This document shows, piece after piece, positions 1 through 8,857 of a DNA stretch of 64,000 bases; position 1 is the first letter of the stretch, and each line of letters starts with the position of its first letter. The notes beneath the pieces are model-generated. The model had not been told where the DNA came from and ran no database searches. It worked only from the letters and a program-made list of their open reading frames with translations. Origin of the DNA: Lewinella sp038528965. GTDB taxonomy: Bacteria > Bacteroidota > Bacteroidia > Chitinophagales > Saprospiraceae. The stretch spans positions 178,234-242,233 of the forward strand of contig JBCBEC010000007.1 in NCBI GenBank assembly GCA_038528965.1. Reading direction: 5' to 3'. The position numbers and the translations under genes were made by a program.

Positions 1-48
1 GAAGGGTATACGGACTACCCCACTGCAGTGGAAAAGCAGACTATCTAG
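1..48 (+). CDS. 3' end of an upstream gene (partial)
   Basis: The window opens in an open frame that ends at a TAG at 46-48 after about 15 codons (…TDYPTAVEKQTI). It is followed by a strong intrinsic terminator at 91-137, which supports a real gene ending here. Too little is visible to name the product; the residues do not match the usual C-terminus of SerC, although serC is a common neighbour of serA in Bacteroidota. Confidence 0.35.
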   Translation, partial: EGYTDYPTAVEKQTI

Positions 49-90
49 TCGCATTGTCAAGATCAAAGAAACCGAGTTAACTTTCATACG

Positions 91-137
91 GCATCCCGGA
101 TTCCAACAGTTGGAATTCGGGATGCGTTTTTATTTTT
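91..137 (+). terminator. Rho-independent terminator of the upstream gene
   Basis: A 15-bp stem (91-105 against 111-125, one G-T pair) with a 5-base loop is followed by a T-rich stretch at 127-136. It separates the partial upstream gene from the serA promoter. Confidence 0.85.
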
Positions 138-160
138 ACGCTGTTCCGACCAATTGGCCC

Positions 161-192
161 TTGCCTAAGCGCTGAAAATATGTGTACTTTTG
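161..192 (+). promoter_or_regulatory. Bacteroidota-type promoter of serA
   Basis: TACTTTTG at 185-192 fits the -7 consensus TAnnTTTG of the Bacteroidota primary sigma factor, and a TTG at 161-163 sits 21 bases upstream as a -33 element. It lies between the upstream terminator and the serA start, about 90 bases before the ATG. Seen by pattern only. Confidence 0.55.
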
Positions 193-283
193 CGCTGCCT
201 TTACCACAGCCAAATAAACCATAGCATTTGCTACCCCCGCAGATGCTAGGAAAACAATCTCCAAATCTTAATTATTGAAGGCC

Positions 284-1243
284 ATGATTAAAATTCTTGC
301 CAACGACGGCATCCACCCAGATGGTAAAACCCTACTGGAGGAAGCCAATTACCAAGTCGATACGGAGAAGGTAGCACAGGACGACCTTCCTGATGTACTT
401 CCCGACTATGATGTAATCATTGTACGTAGTGCCACTAAAGTTCGTAAGGAACTTATCGATGCTTGCCCTAATCTGAAGATTATAGCCCGTGCGGGTGTGG
501 GCTTGGACAATATCGACGTGGCTTACGCCAAAGAAAAAGGTATTGCGGTTTACAATACCCCAGCCGCTTCCTCAGAATCGGTAGCAGAATTGGTCTTCTC
601 GCATATGTTTAACCTGGCCCGTTTTGTGCACCAGTCTAACCGCGAATTACCACAGGAGGACGCCAACTTCAAGAGCTTGAAAAAGTCCTACTCCAAGGGT
701 GTTCAATTGCGTCGTAAGACCTTGGGTATTATTGGCTTTGGCCGGATCGGTCAGGAAGTAGCTCGTATTGGTTTGGGTACCGGCATGAATGTACTGGCCA
801 CTGACCCCATGGTTGACAATGTGGATATCGAAATTCGCCTCTCTGCCAACGATGATGTACGGATGACGGTGAACGTTGAAACGGTAAGCTTTGAAGATGT
901 GATCACCAAGTGTGACTTCTTGACCTTCCACGTTCCCAGCATTGGCCACGCCTTGGTAACTGCCGATGAGATTGCTAAAATGAAGGACGGTGCCTTCATC
1001 ATCAACACAGCGCGCGGCGGTATTGCCGATGAGCAGGCCCTACTCGATGCCCTAAACAGTGGTAAACTTGGTGGTGTGGCCTTGGACGTATTCGAAAACG
1101 AGCCTACTCCAAGAGCTGACTTACTTCAGCATCCAAAAGTTTCGGTAACTCCTCACATTGGTGCATCAACAGTGGAAGCACAGGCTAATATCGGCCGTGA
1201 GCTTGCTGATAAGATCCTCGGGCACTTCGGCGCTTTGGACTAA
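284..1243 (+). CDS. serA: D-3-phosphoglycerate dehydrogenase
   Basis: Cytoplasmic NAD-dependent D-2-hydroxyacid dehydrogenase, 319 aa, most likely oxidising 3-phosphoglycerate to 3-phosphohydroxypyruvate, the first step of serine synthesis. The Rossmann motif GFGRIG is near residues 151-156. The catalytic Arg is in NTARGG (about 244), the Glu in VFENEP (about 271) and the His in TPHIGAST (about 291). This is the short form without the ACT regulatory domain, as is usual in Bacteroidota. I chose the ATG at 284; a TTG two codons upstream is less likely. A strong terminator follows at 1314-1357, so it is transcribed alone. Another 2-hydroxyacid substrate cannot be excluded from sequence alone. 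Confidence 0.9.
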   Translation: MIKILANDGIHPDGKTLLEEANYQVDTEKVAQDDLPDVLPDYDVIIVRSATKVRKELIDACPNLKIIARAGVGLDNIDVAYAKEKGIAVYNTPAASSESVAELVFSHMFNLARFVHQSNRELPQEDANFKSLKKSYSKGVQLRRKTLGIIGFGRIGQEVARIGLGTGMNVLATDPMVDNVDIEIRLSANDDVRMTVNVETVSFEDVITKCDFLTFHVPSIGHALVTADEIAKMKDGAFIINTARGGIADEQALLDALNSGKLGGVALDVFENEPTPRADLLQHPKVSVTPHIGASTVEAQANIGRELADKILGHFGALD

Positions 1244-1313
1244 AAAGGCGTGCGGACGTTCCAAGCTCTAGAAACTCATTCTTTTGGAACCATGAGCACT
1301 TTCGTGATCCACA

Positions 1314-1357
1314 AAGGCCACTTTTCTTCTGAGAGAAAAGTGGCCTTCGATTTTTTT
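1314..1357 (+). terminator. Rho-independent terminator of serA
   Basis: A 14-bp perfect stem (1314-1327 with 1334-1347) is followed by CGA and seven T residues. The T run is only on the plus-strand side, so it serves serA and not the convergent regulator gene. Confidence 0.9.
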
Positions 1358-1370
1358 GACTAGATCGTTT

Positions 1371-1871
1371 TTATCGAATCATTTTCATGAACGTCCCAAC
1401 GAACCAGTTGGAGTCAGCCTTAGTGAGTGTATCTAGCGTAGAATCAGCTTTGCTACTGAATAGCTTAATATCTCGGATTACATCAGCAAATACTTCTCCG
1501 TCTTTACTTTCCTCTTGCACACTGGATAACTCATCCAACACCTTCAGCATAGGTTCCAACTCTCTTTTCTTGCGCTGAACGATGATACATTTGACAACCT
1601 CCCACATGTCCTTTTCGGCAACGAAGAACTCTTTCCGTTCTCCGGGCTTTAGTTCCTTAAAAACCAACCCCCAGTCAATCAGTGCTCGGATGTTCATATT
1701 AGCATTTCCGCGAGAGATTTGCAGTTCCTCCATAATCTGATCTGCAGAGAGTGCCTCAGCAGAAATAAGTAAGAGCGCATGGATTTGTGCCATGGTACGA
1801 TTAATGCCCCAACTGGATCCCAGTGCACCCCATGACTGTAAGAACTTCTGCTTACCTTCTTCTAAATTCAT
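1371..1871 (-). CDS. GbsR/MarR-family transcriptional regulator
   Basis: 166-aa DNA-binding protein of the GbsR branch of the MarR superfamily. The N-terminal part (SWGALGSSWGINRTMAQIHA, then SADQIMEELQISRGNANMNI) is the typical winged-helix region in which a MarR-like helix-turn-helix reads DNA. The C-terminal half is helical, rich in Lys and Glu, and fits the dimerisation region. I chose the ATG at 1871; a TTG at 1877 would add two residues. In Bacilli, GbsR controls choline/betaine genes, but no such genes are adjacent here, so the target is unknown. The gene is convergent with serA. Confidence 0.85.
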   Translation of the reverse strand: MNLEEGKQKFLQSWGALGSSWGINRTMAQIHALLLISAEALSADQIMEELQISRGNANMNIRALIDWGLVFKELKPGERKEFFVAEKDMWEVVKCIIVQRKKRELEPMLKVLDELSSVQEESKDGEVFADVIRDIKLFSSKADSTLDTLTKADSNWFVGTFMKMIR

Positions 1872-2031
1872 GTTCAATTCGGATATTCGCAGCTTTCTGA
1901 AATAAATGAAAGTAACGCGAGTATAATGACTTTTTAGACTTTATTGTTCAATTTTCAACAATAGAGTACCGTAAACCACCTTTTTTTCATCAATTCGTAA
2001 GGGATTTTCCTTTCACAGCTGCGATTCAGCT

Positions 2032-3138
2032 CTAAATCTTCAGGAACGGAGGACGAGTAACGGTAGCCGCCAATCGCTTCTTTCCCGCAATAATAAAGAT
2101 TTCAGTTCCTGCGTCTCGGTACGCACTGGCTACATAGCCCATACCGATAGGGTGCCCCAGGCTGGGCGACTGTGTTCCACTAGTCACTTCACCAATCACT
2201 GCGCCATCCGCATTTTCAATGGTATAGCCGTGGCGTGGAACGCGGCGATCACTACAGGTAAATCCAACTAAACGACGGCTTAACCCTGCCTCTTTCTGGG
2301 CTTGCATCAAGTCTCGACCGATAAAGTCGCCTTTCTTCATTTTGGTAATCCAACCTAAACCTGCCTCCAAGGGACTAGTTGTATCGGTTAGGTCATTGCC
2401 GTACAAGCAATAGCCCATCTCTAAGCGTAGTGTATCACGTGCACCAAGGCCGGTAGGCAACAGGCCATGCCCCTCCCCTGCTTTCATGACCGCGTCCCAT
2501 AGGGTACCGATATGCGCTGCATCAGCGTATAGTTCGAAGCCTCCAGAACCCGTATACCCGGTAGCAGAAATGATCACATTATCTACTCCGGCTACTTGTC
2601 CTTTAGTAAAGGTATAGTACTTAATGCTAGCAAGATCAGTTTCCGTCAGCTGCTGCACAATAGCAGTGGCCGCTGGCCCTTGGATCGCTATTAGACCCGT
2701 TTGATCAGAAATATTGATCAAACGAGTATCAAATGTATTCTGCTCGAAGAGCCACTTCCAATCTTTCTCAATATTGGCACCGTTCACCACTAGCATATAG
2801 GCGCGCTCTCCTTCGGAACAGTTGTCCTCCGCCAAACGGTAGACCAATAGATCATCCACAATACCTCCCGTTCCGTTAGGAAAGCAGGAGTATTGGGCTT
2901 GGCCAATTTCTAACTTACTGGCATCATTAGAAGTAACGTGCTGAATAAAAGCCAAGGCCTCTTTTCCACGTACAATGAATTCTCCCATGTGGGACACATC
3001 AAACATACCGGCCCGCTCGCGCACAGCCTGGTGTTCTTCTTTGATTCCAGAATAGCTAATGGGCATATAGAATCCGGCAAATTCGGTCATTCGCGCGCCA
3101 AGCGCTTCGTGTCTACTTCTTAAGGGTGTTGATTGCAT
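2032..3138 (-). CDS. gcvT: Aminomethyltransferase, glycine cleavage T protein
   Basis: 368-aa T protein of the glycine cleavage system. It transfers the aminomethyl carbon from the H-protein lipoyl arm to tetrahydrofolate, releasing ammonia. The N-terminal HEALGARMTEFAGFYMPISY and AGMFDVSHMGE segments are classic GcvT signatures, ATGYTGSGGFELY contributes to folate binding, and the C-terminal barrel domain (GEVTSGTQSPSLGHPIGMGY) is complete. Length fits the family (about 360-370). The other glycine cleavage genes are not in the window. It is the last gene of a minus-strand group after the HEAT-cyclophilin gene, 53 bases downstream of it or slightly more. Confidence 0.95.
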   Translation of the reverse strand: MQSTPLRSRHEALGARMTEFAGFYMPISYSGIKEEHQAVRERAGMFDVSHMGEFIVRGKEALAFIQHVTSNDASKLEIGQAQYSCFPNGTGGIVDDLLVYRLAEDNCSEGERAYMLVVNGANIEKDWKWLFEQNTFDTRLINISDQTGLIAIQGPAATAIVQQLTETDLASIKYYTFTKGQVAGVDNVIISATGYTGSGGFELYADAAHIGTLWDAVMKAGEGHGLLPTGLGARDTLRLEMGYCLYGNDLTDTTSPLEAGLGWITKMKKGDFIGRDLMQAQKEAGLSRRLVGFTCSDRRVPRHGYTIENADGAVIGEVTSGTQSPSLGHPIGMGYVASAYRDAGTEIFIIAGKKRLAATVTRPPFLKI

Positions 3139-3191
3139 TGGTTGGTTTGGTATTGGGCAATAATGATTGCTACTTCCTTGGACAATAAATT

Positions 3192-5273
3192 TTATTCTTC
3201 GGCAGCGCTCAAGGCTACGCTCGTGATGCGGTCACCGACCTGAATAGCGTGTACTACATCAATTCCTTCAATGACCTTACCAAAGACGGTATAACGTCCA
3301 TCCAGGTGCAAGGTTGGGGAATGCGTAATAAAAAACTGAGTCCCTTCCGTGTCCGATCCGGCGGAGGCCATACCTAACAGACCTTCCTCATCGTAATGAC
3401 GGTCGGAAAACTCGGAGCGGATACTGTAATCTAAACTACCGTAAGCGTTTCCGGTAGGGCTCCCTCCCTGGATTACAAAATTGGGTACTACCCGATGGAA
3501 AGCTTTTCCATCCAGGAAACCATCTTTAGCCAGTTCCATTAAGTTGGCAACGGAGCCAGGAGCCACTTCGGGCCATAACTCTAGCAGGATACGGCCTTGA
3601 TCCGTCTCCAGTCGAAGCTGCGGACTAGGTCCTTGGCTATTCAGCACTTTCCAGTCAATCGGATGGTTATACTTTGGCTTAAGGGGTTCGAAATCATCCG
3701 TACCGTTCAAGTAAGCTATTGTTTCTCCCAGCTCATTATAGGTCTCGACCATTGCTGGTAAATCTAGTTCTGCCTGTACAGCAGAAAGTACAGCTATGCT
3801 ATCTGCAATAATCGGCCGGTAGTCTCGGCGTTCAGATCGTAAGGCTTGCGCTGCTACCGCAACTGCACCATCTTCTCCGGAACGAATACCGGTCATGAAG
3901 TAATTGGCCAGATCTTGCGTAACCCGTCGACTGCTCAAGCCGAAAAAGCGCGCAAAGTCGTCTCGCTCTCCGATGGCCTGTAGGCTCTCATAGACTGCAG
4001 TGCGTACAATTGGGTCGTCCGTTTCCAAGCCCGTACGGTAGATAAAACGATAGTTCCACGCAAACTCGCTCAAACCCCGCAGAACAGCTGCTTTCCGATA
4101 AGGAGATGTCTCTTGTGGTAAACGCTGCCGCAATTCAAAGTTGATCGCATCGCGGTACTCTACCCGATAGGCCGGAAGATGACGGTTGGCTACCTGATAC
4201 AAGTCTAAATTGATCGGTGTAGGCAGGCTATCTTTGGCGAAACGCCACCACTGAGCAGCATCTTCTTCACTAGAGTTTTCCAGCAGGTACTGTGTAGCGC
4301 GACGAGCCACGTGTTCATTACGATCACGCAAAGCCTCTGTCACTAGCGTACGAGAACTCTCGTAAGGAAAATTGGATAAAGCCCGTAGGATATTACACTT
4401 TACCCGATAGTCATCTGCGCGGCGGTATTGGCCGATAAGGCTAGTCAAGGCAGCGGGTTGTCTTGTTTTACCCAAAGCAACGGCCAAGGCCATTGTAACA
4501 TCTGGATTAGCACTGCGCTCAAAAGCGGACACTAAAGGTGCCGCAAACGAATCCAGTGGAACGCGCATCCGGGCCAAATAATTGGCCGCAATAAACTGCA
4601 CGCTCTCCGGGTAGGTATCCGGACGTACCAGCTCCAACATTCGGTCGGTACCGGCAGGACTGGTGATATCACGCAATCCAAAACGATAGATGCTCCAAGC
4701 TTGACCCTCCAGGAGCGCGGTATCTTGCACCTCGTAGGTAACTACGCTACTGATTTGGTCAAGGGTAGCTGCATCACCGCATTTACCCACTGCTTCCAGT
4801 ATAGCTCTCCGAGAAAGATCGTGCTCGGGCGAGTCTTCCTGCCCATTGAATCCACGAATAAGGTGAGGCAGGGCCTCTGGAGCACCAATTTGCCCTAAAG
4901 CAAAAGCTACTATTGATCGTACTTCCTCTACTGGATCATTCAACAGGCGGGCCAGGCTATCCACTGCAGCTTCGTCCTGTATGCTGCCGAATGCTCGGGC
5001 CGCCAAGTAGCGGTACGATGGGTTGGGATGATAAAGAACCGGATAAAGATCTTCTGATTGCCGCAAATCTTGCCAATCGCTGATGCGTTGAAACATCGAA
5101 TCAGCCGACTGCAACTCCACAGTTGTTATGATCTCTTCTTCTTCCGGAGGCACGCAGGAACTCCCCCAACATACCAGTGTAAACAGCCCTAAAAAGAGGC
5201 CTAAGTGAACATATTTTCTAGTCTCCAAAGTCCGGATCGTTGTTAATGTCAAAACCGTCCTCGTCAAAGCCAT
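3192..5273 (-). CDS. HEAT-repeat lipoprotein with C-terminal cyclophilin-type PPIase
   Basis: About 690-aa envelope protein. A hydrophobic stretch ending in GSSC gives a lipoprotein signal. The middle is built of HEAT/PBS-type helical repeats (for example YRYLAARAFGSIQDEAAVDSL, AVALGKTRQPAALTSLIGQY). The last ~160 residues are a cyclophilin domain (ILLELWPEVAPGSVANLMEL, FHRVVPNFVIQGGSPTGNAY, GTQFFITHSPTLHLDGRYTVFG), expected to isomerise prolyl bonds in the periplasm. The start is uncertain: ATG at 5273 overlaps the PBP gene by 56 bases, while TTG at 5228 would give a compact signal peptide (ETRKYVHLGLFLG) and an 11-base overlap. The close overlap suggests translational coupling to the PBP gene. 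Confidence 0.85.
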   Translation of the reverse strand: MALTRTVLTLTTIRTLETRKYVHLGLFLGLFTLVCWGSSCVPPEEEEIITTVELQSADSMFQRISDWQDLRQSEDLYPVLYHPNPSYRYLAARAFGSIQDEAAVDSLARLLNDPVEEVRSIVAFALGQIGAPEALPHLIRGFNGQEDSPEHDLSRRAILEAVGKCGDAATLDQISSVVTYEVQDTALLEGQAWSIYRFGLRDITSPAGTDRMLELVRPDTYPESVQFIAANYLARMRVPLDSFAAPLVSAFERSANPDVTMALAVALGKTRQPAALTSLIGQYRRADDYRVKCNILRALSNFPYESSRTLVTEALRDRNEHVARRATQYLLENSSEEDAAQWWRFAKDSLPTPINLDLYQVANRHLPAYRVEYRDAINFELRQRLPQETSPYRKAAVLRGLSEFAWNYRFIYRTGLETDDPIVRTAVYESLQAIGERDDFARFFGLSSRRVTQDLANYFMTGIRSGEDGAVAVAAQALRSERRDYRPIIADSIAVLSAVQAELDLPAMVETYNELGETIAYLNGTDDFEPLKPKYNHPIDWKVLNSQGPSPQLRLETDQGRILLELWPEVAPGSVANLMELAKDGFLDGKAFHRVVPNFVIQGGSPTGNAYGSLDYSIRSEFSDRHYDEEGLLGMASAGSDTEGTQFFITHSPTLHLDGRYTVFGKVIEGIDVVHAIQVGDRITSVALSAAEE

Positions 5274-7746
5274 CCTCCTCGAGTGGTACATTGGGGTTTT
5301 CGTAGGCATCACAGTTCAACTCGATCCCCAGGTTGCCGCGGGGGCGGAAAAACTTCTTGTTGAAATCCCAATTGAGGCTCTCCTCCTGCTGTACCGATTC
5401 CAGGAACCCAATCACCATTGGCTTGGCCATATAGGCTCCCTGCCCTAATGCTAGATTACGGAAACTGATCCAGCGATCATCACCACCTACCCAACAGCCA
5501 ACAACTAAGTTAGGGGTTACTCCCATAAACCAACCATCAGCGTGCTCATTGGTAGTACCCGTTTTACCGCCGTATGGGCCACGAATCTTGCCACGGAAGC
5601 CACCAGCGTATTGTAGCATATCTACCATAGCGTAGTTGGCTTCTTCCTCCAGGGCCTGCTTATCAATAATTTCACTGGTATAAATCGAGCGCCCAAAACG
5701 ATCTTCGATCGCTAACAAGAAGGTCGGCTCAATGTGTATACCATTATTGGCAAAGGTGGTGTAAGCACCCGTCATCTCAATTACGGAAAGATCTACCGCC
5801 CCCAGACAAATCGAGGGCGTTTGTGGGATCATATCCTTATCAATCCCCATTTGGGATACAATCAAACGCACCGGCTCTGGACTCTCTAACTCACGCATGA
5901 GTGTAACGGAGATCGTATTCTTGGACAAGCGTAAACCATCCTTCAGTGTTAAGAGCTGATTCGTATACTTCCCATTCGAGTTTTTAGGCGTCCACGGCTT
6001 CTGCAAGTAGAATTGCCCATCTCCTGGCTTCAGCGTCACCGGTACATCCATGTATTGCTGACAAGGAGAAATTCCTTGCTGGTTAATGGCTGTTGCGTAA
6101 ACGAAAGGCTTAAAAGTCGACCCCACCTGACGGCGTGTATTGCGGTTAGCGTGGTCGTACTGGAATCGGCGGAAATCTACTCCTCCAATCCAACTGCGGA
6201 CGTAGCCCGTTCCCGGCTCTACCGAGATCATACCCGTCTGCAAAACCATGCGGTGGTACTTCACTGAATCGATGGGCGACATGGTTGTATCGGTTTCCAT
6301 TTCCTCCGTATGGTAGGCGAATACCGACATTTCAGTCGGCTCATTGAATTCTTTTTCTACCGCAGCTTGTAGCTTGCTCCATTGCTCCTTCAGCTGACCA
6401 AACTTATCGCTCCGAATCACGCGGCGATACTTGTTGGCCAAGCTAGAACTAATCATGCCGTCGCGTACCAGTGACTTCAGTACGCCTCCTTCTTTATCCT
6501 CATTGATAATCCGCTCTACTTCGCGATCATCATCGTGGAAGGTCAGGTCAGTCTCTTCCGCCAGCGCCTTCGTGAGATCTCCCAGGAACTTCGTACGTAG
6601 GGCCTGATAACGGTCAGAGGCCCGGACATCCTTGGTCAAATTGGCTTGCCGACGCTCAATGGGTACTTCCGTCTCGGTACCGTAGCGATAGTCCCACGGA
6701 TCTTTATTGCGCCAGTGCCGGTAGAAGGTCTTTTGCAGCTTAGCCATATGCTTCTTCATGGCTTCCTCGGCCAGCTGCTGCATCGTAGGATTAATGGTGG
6801 TACGAATGTTCAGACCATCTCGGTAGATATCATAAGCTGTTCCATCCGCCTTGCGGTATTCCGGACGGCTCAATATGGATTTCACTTCCTCAGCGAGTAC
6901 CATTCTGAAGTACGGAGCCAGACCGTCTACGTGGGTTTGGCTAGTTGCTTTTAGCCCCAGCGGTGTTTGCCGCAATTCATCGTACTTAGCTTGCGACAAA
7001 TATCCGGCTTTACGCATCTGGTCCAATACTACTTCCCGGCGTTGCAGGGCGCGGTCAGAAAAGCGCCGAGGGTTGTAAAGCGATGCATTTTTCAACATCC
7101 CCACTAGTAGGGCACTCTCCTGTATATTTAAAGCTTCGGGAGAAGTGCTGAAGTAGATCTCCGCAGCGGCGCGGATACCTTTGGCATTATTGATAAAGTC
7201 GTAGCGGTTCAGGTAAAGCGCGATAATTTCTTCCTTAGTGTACTTGCGCTCCAGGCGTACAGCAATGATCCACTCCTTGAGCTTTTGTAGCAAACGTTCG
7301 GATAAATTACGAGCGGCTACCCCGGTAAAAAGCAATTTGGCTAGCTGCTGGCTAATGGTACTGGCACCACCACGGGTACCCGCAAAGGCAATGGCCCGGG
7401 CCAGCCCTCGAAAGTCAATACCGTTGTGCTCGTAGTAACGGATATCTTCGGTGGCAATGAGTGCTTGTACGAGGTGATCAGGTAGGTCATCAAACTCTAC
7501 CGGAACCCGGTTTTCTGTATAGTACTTACCTAGTACATCGCCATTTTCGGCGTAGACTTGGGAGGCTACGTTAGTTTCAGGATTTTCTAACTCGGCTACC
7601 GAAGGCAGATCGGTGAAAGAGAGACCGAGGAAGAGTAAGAAAACGGCAATAATACCACCAAACAACAAACGCCACATCCAGGTAACTACCTTCTTGTGGC
7701 GGGGATTGTCGTGGTCATTTAGCCATTGATCTATCAGTTTGCGCAT
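5218..7746 (-). CDS. mrcA: Penicillin-binding protein 1A (bifunctional transglycosylase/transpeptidase)
   Basis: 842-aa class A PBP that polymerises and crosslinks peptidoglycan at the inner membrane. There is one N-terminal membrane segment (residues ~23-43). The GT51 domain has the catalytic Glu in ATEDIRYYEHNGID (E100) and the GGASTISQQLAK motif (126-137). The transpeptidase domain has STFK (543-546, active Ser), SKN (608-610) and KTGTT (728-732). An acidic tail (…EEDGFDEDGFDINNDPDFGD) ends the protein. Length and order are normal for PBP1A. It is first in a minus-strand set with the HEAT-cyclophilin lipoprotein, whose start lies inside its 3' end. Confidence 0.95.
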   Translation of the reverse strand: MRKLIDQWLNDHDNPRHKKVVTWMWRLLFGGIIAVFLLFLGLSFTDLPSVAELENPETNVASQVYAENGDVLGKYYTENRVPVEFDDLPDHLVQALIATEDIRYYEHNGIDFRGLARAIAFAGTRGGASTISQQLAKLLFTGVAARNLSERLLQKLKEWIIAVRLERKYTKEEIIALYLNRYDFINNAKGIRAAAEIYFSTSPEALNIQESALLVGMLKNASLYNPRRFSDRALQRREVVLDQMRKAGYLSQAKYDELRQTPLGLKATSQTHVDGLAPYFRMVLAEEVKSILSRPEYRKADGTAYDIYRDGLNIRTTINPTMQQLAEEAMKKHMAKLQKTFYRHWRNKDPWDYRYGTETEVPIERRQANLTKDVRASDRYQALRTKFLGDLTKALAEETDLTFHDDDREVERIINEDKEGGVLKSLVRDGMISSSLANKYRRVIRSDKFGQLKEQWSKLQAAVEKEFNEPTEMSVFAYHTEEMETDTTMSPIDSVKYHRMVLQTGMISVEPGTGYVRSWIGGVDFRRFQYDHANRNTRRQVGSTFKPFVYATAINQQGISPCQQYMDVPVTLKPGDGQFYLQKPWTPKNSNGKYTNQLLTLKDGLRLSKNTISVTLMRELESPEPVRLIVSQMGIDKDMIPQTPSICLGAVDLSVIEMTGAYTTFANNGIHIEPTFLLAIEDRFGRSIYTSEIIDKQALEEEANYAMVDMLQYAGGFRGKIRGPYGGKTGTTNEHADGWFMGVTPNLVVGCWVGGDDRWISFRNLALGQGAYMAKPMVIGFLESVQQEESLNWDFNKKFFRPRGNLGIELNCDAYENPNVPLEEDGFDEDGFDINNDPDFGD

Positions 7747-7941
7747 AGGTTTAATGATATCGTATTAACTCTGCAATGCTCTTCACGGCACAAGATACGA
7801 GAATCTCGACGATCAGTAGCAGGTCAACAAGTAGGTGTTAGTAACTTTTGCGCAAGCGTAAAAATTGTCTAAGCGTTCGTACTCGTGAGCATTTCTTAAA
7901 ATCAAATGCAGCACGCGATAGGACAAGATGGAGCAAGAGGA

Positions 7942-8853
7942 CTAGATAGTGCTGGTATTAGCCTTTCGCCAGGCTCCAGGGGCCAGACCCACTTTACTTT
8001 TGAATAAGCGGCTAAAGTACTGGGGGTAGTCAAAACCTAGTTCGTAGGCTATTTCGGATACGGACGCTTCGCTACCCAACAACCGGCTTTTAGCTAAATC
8101 AATTAGGTACTGGTGGATATGATCCTGAGTGCTCTTCCCCGTAGCAGACTTAAGAAGATCACTGAGATAATTGGGAGAAAGATGCATTTGCTGGGCAACG
8201 GACTGCACGGAAGGTATACCCTTTTGCTCCAAAGCTGTTGTACTACATTGCTCGGCTAAAATGGCCGTAAACTTGGTCAATACCGAACGGTCTGCATCTA
8301 GACGGGTAATGAATTGGCGGGCGTAAAACCGATTAGCGTAAGTCAATAGAAGCTCGAGATTGGCTATCAGGACCTGCTTGCTATGCCGATCCAGCGGGCG
8401 TTGGCTTTCGGTAGCAATATTGCCGAATACACCATTCATCGTCTGCTCTTCTTCCGCCGAAAGGTGCAAAGCTTCATTGACTTCGTACTGAAAAAAGCCA
8501 AATTGTTCCAGCTGCGAAAAGAGCGGATACCCCGCTAGCAACGACTTATGAAACATCAACATCCAACCCGTGATTTGGTCTAGCTGGGGGTCATGGCCCA
8601 CTACTTGATGAGGGGCGGTGAAGGTGAGTGTACCGTCTTTGAAGTCATACTTCCCTCGTCCGTAGTACAAGCCGTTTGGTACGTTTTGCTTCATGCCAAT
8701 AGTGTAGAAACCGTAGCTCATCAGGCGTGGAAAATCCGGTCCAGTGGCGTGATCCTCCACTCTTACCAGGCTTAGCAATGGATGACGCGGAGGAGCTGCT
8801 CCCGCCAACTGGTGCAACTCCAAAATGGTATCGATATGAACGGCATTTAGCAC
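7942..8853 (-). CDS. AraC-family transcriptional regulator
   Basis: About 303-aa regulator. The C-terminal ~100 residues form the double helix-turn-helix of AraC proteins (QSVAQQMHLSPNYLSDLLKS, then VSEIAYELGFDYPQYFSRLF). The N-terminal cupin-like part probably senses a ligand, as in the branch that sits beside SDR oxidoreductases. There is no ATG near the N-terminus: I chose GTG at 8853, five bases after the stop of the upstream SDR gene. A TTG at 8877 overlapping that gene by 20 bases is the alternative. The tight spacing shows co-transcription with the SDR gene, which is a plausible target or partner. Confidence 0.85.
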   Translation of the reverse strand: MLNAVHIDTILELHQLAGAAPPRHPLLSLVRVEDHATGPDFPRLMSYGFYTIGMKQNVPNGLYYGRGKYDFKDGTLTFTAPHQVVGHDPQLDQITGWMLMFHKSLLAGYPLFSQLEQFGFFQYEVNEALHLSAEEEQTMNGVFGNIATESQRPLDRHSKQVLIANLELLLTYANRFYARQFITRLDADRSVLTKFTAILAEQCSTTALEQKGIPSVQSVAQQMHLSPNYLSDLLKSATGKSTQDHIHQYLIDLAKSRLLGSEASVSEIAYELGFDYPQYFSRLFKSKVGLAPGAWRKANTSTI

Positions 8854-8857
8854 GGGT

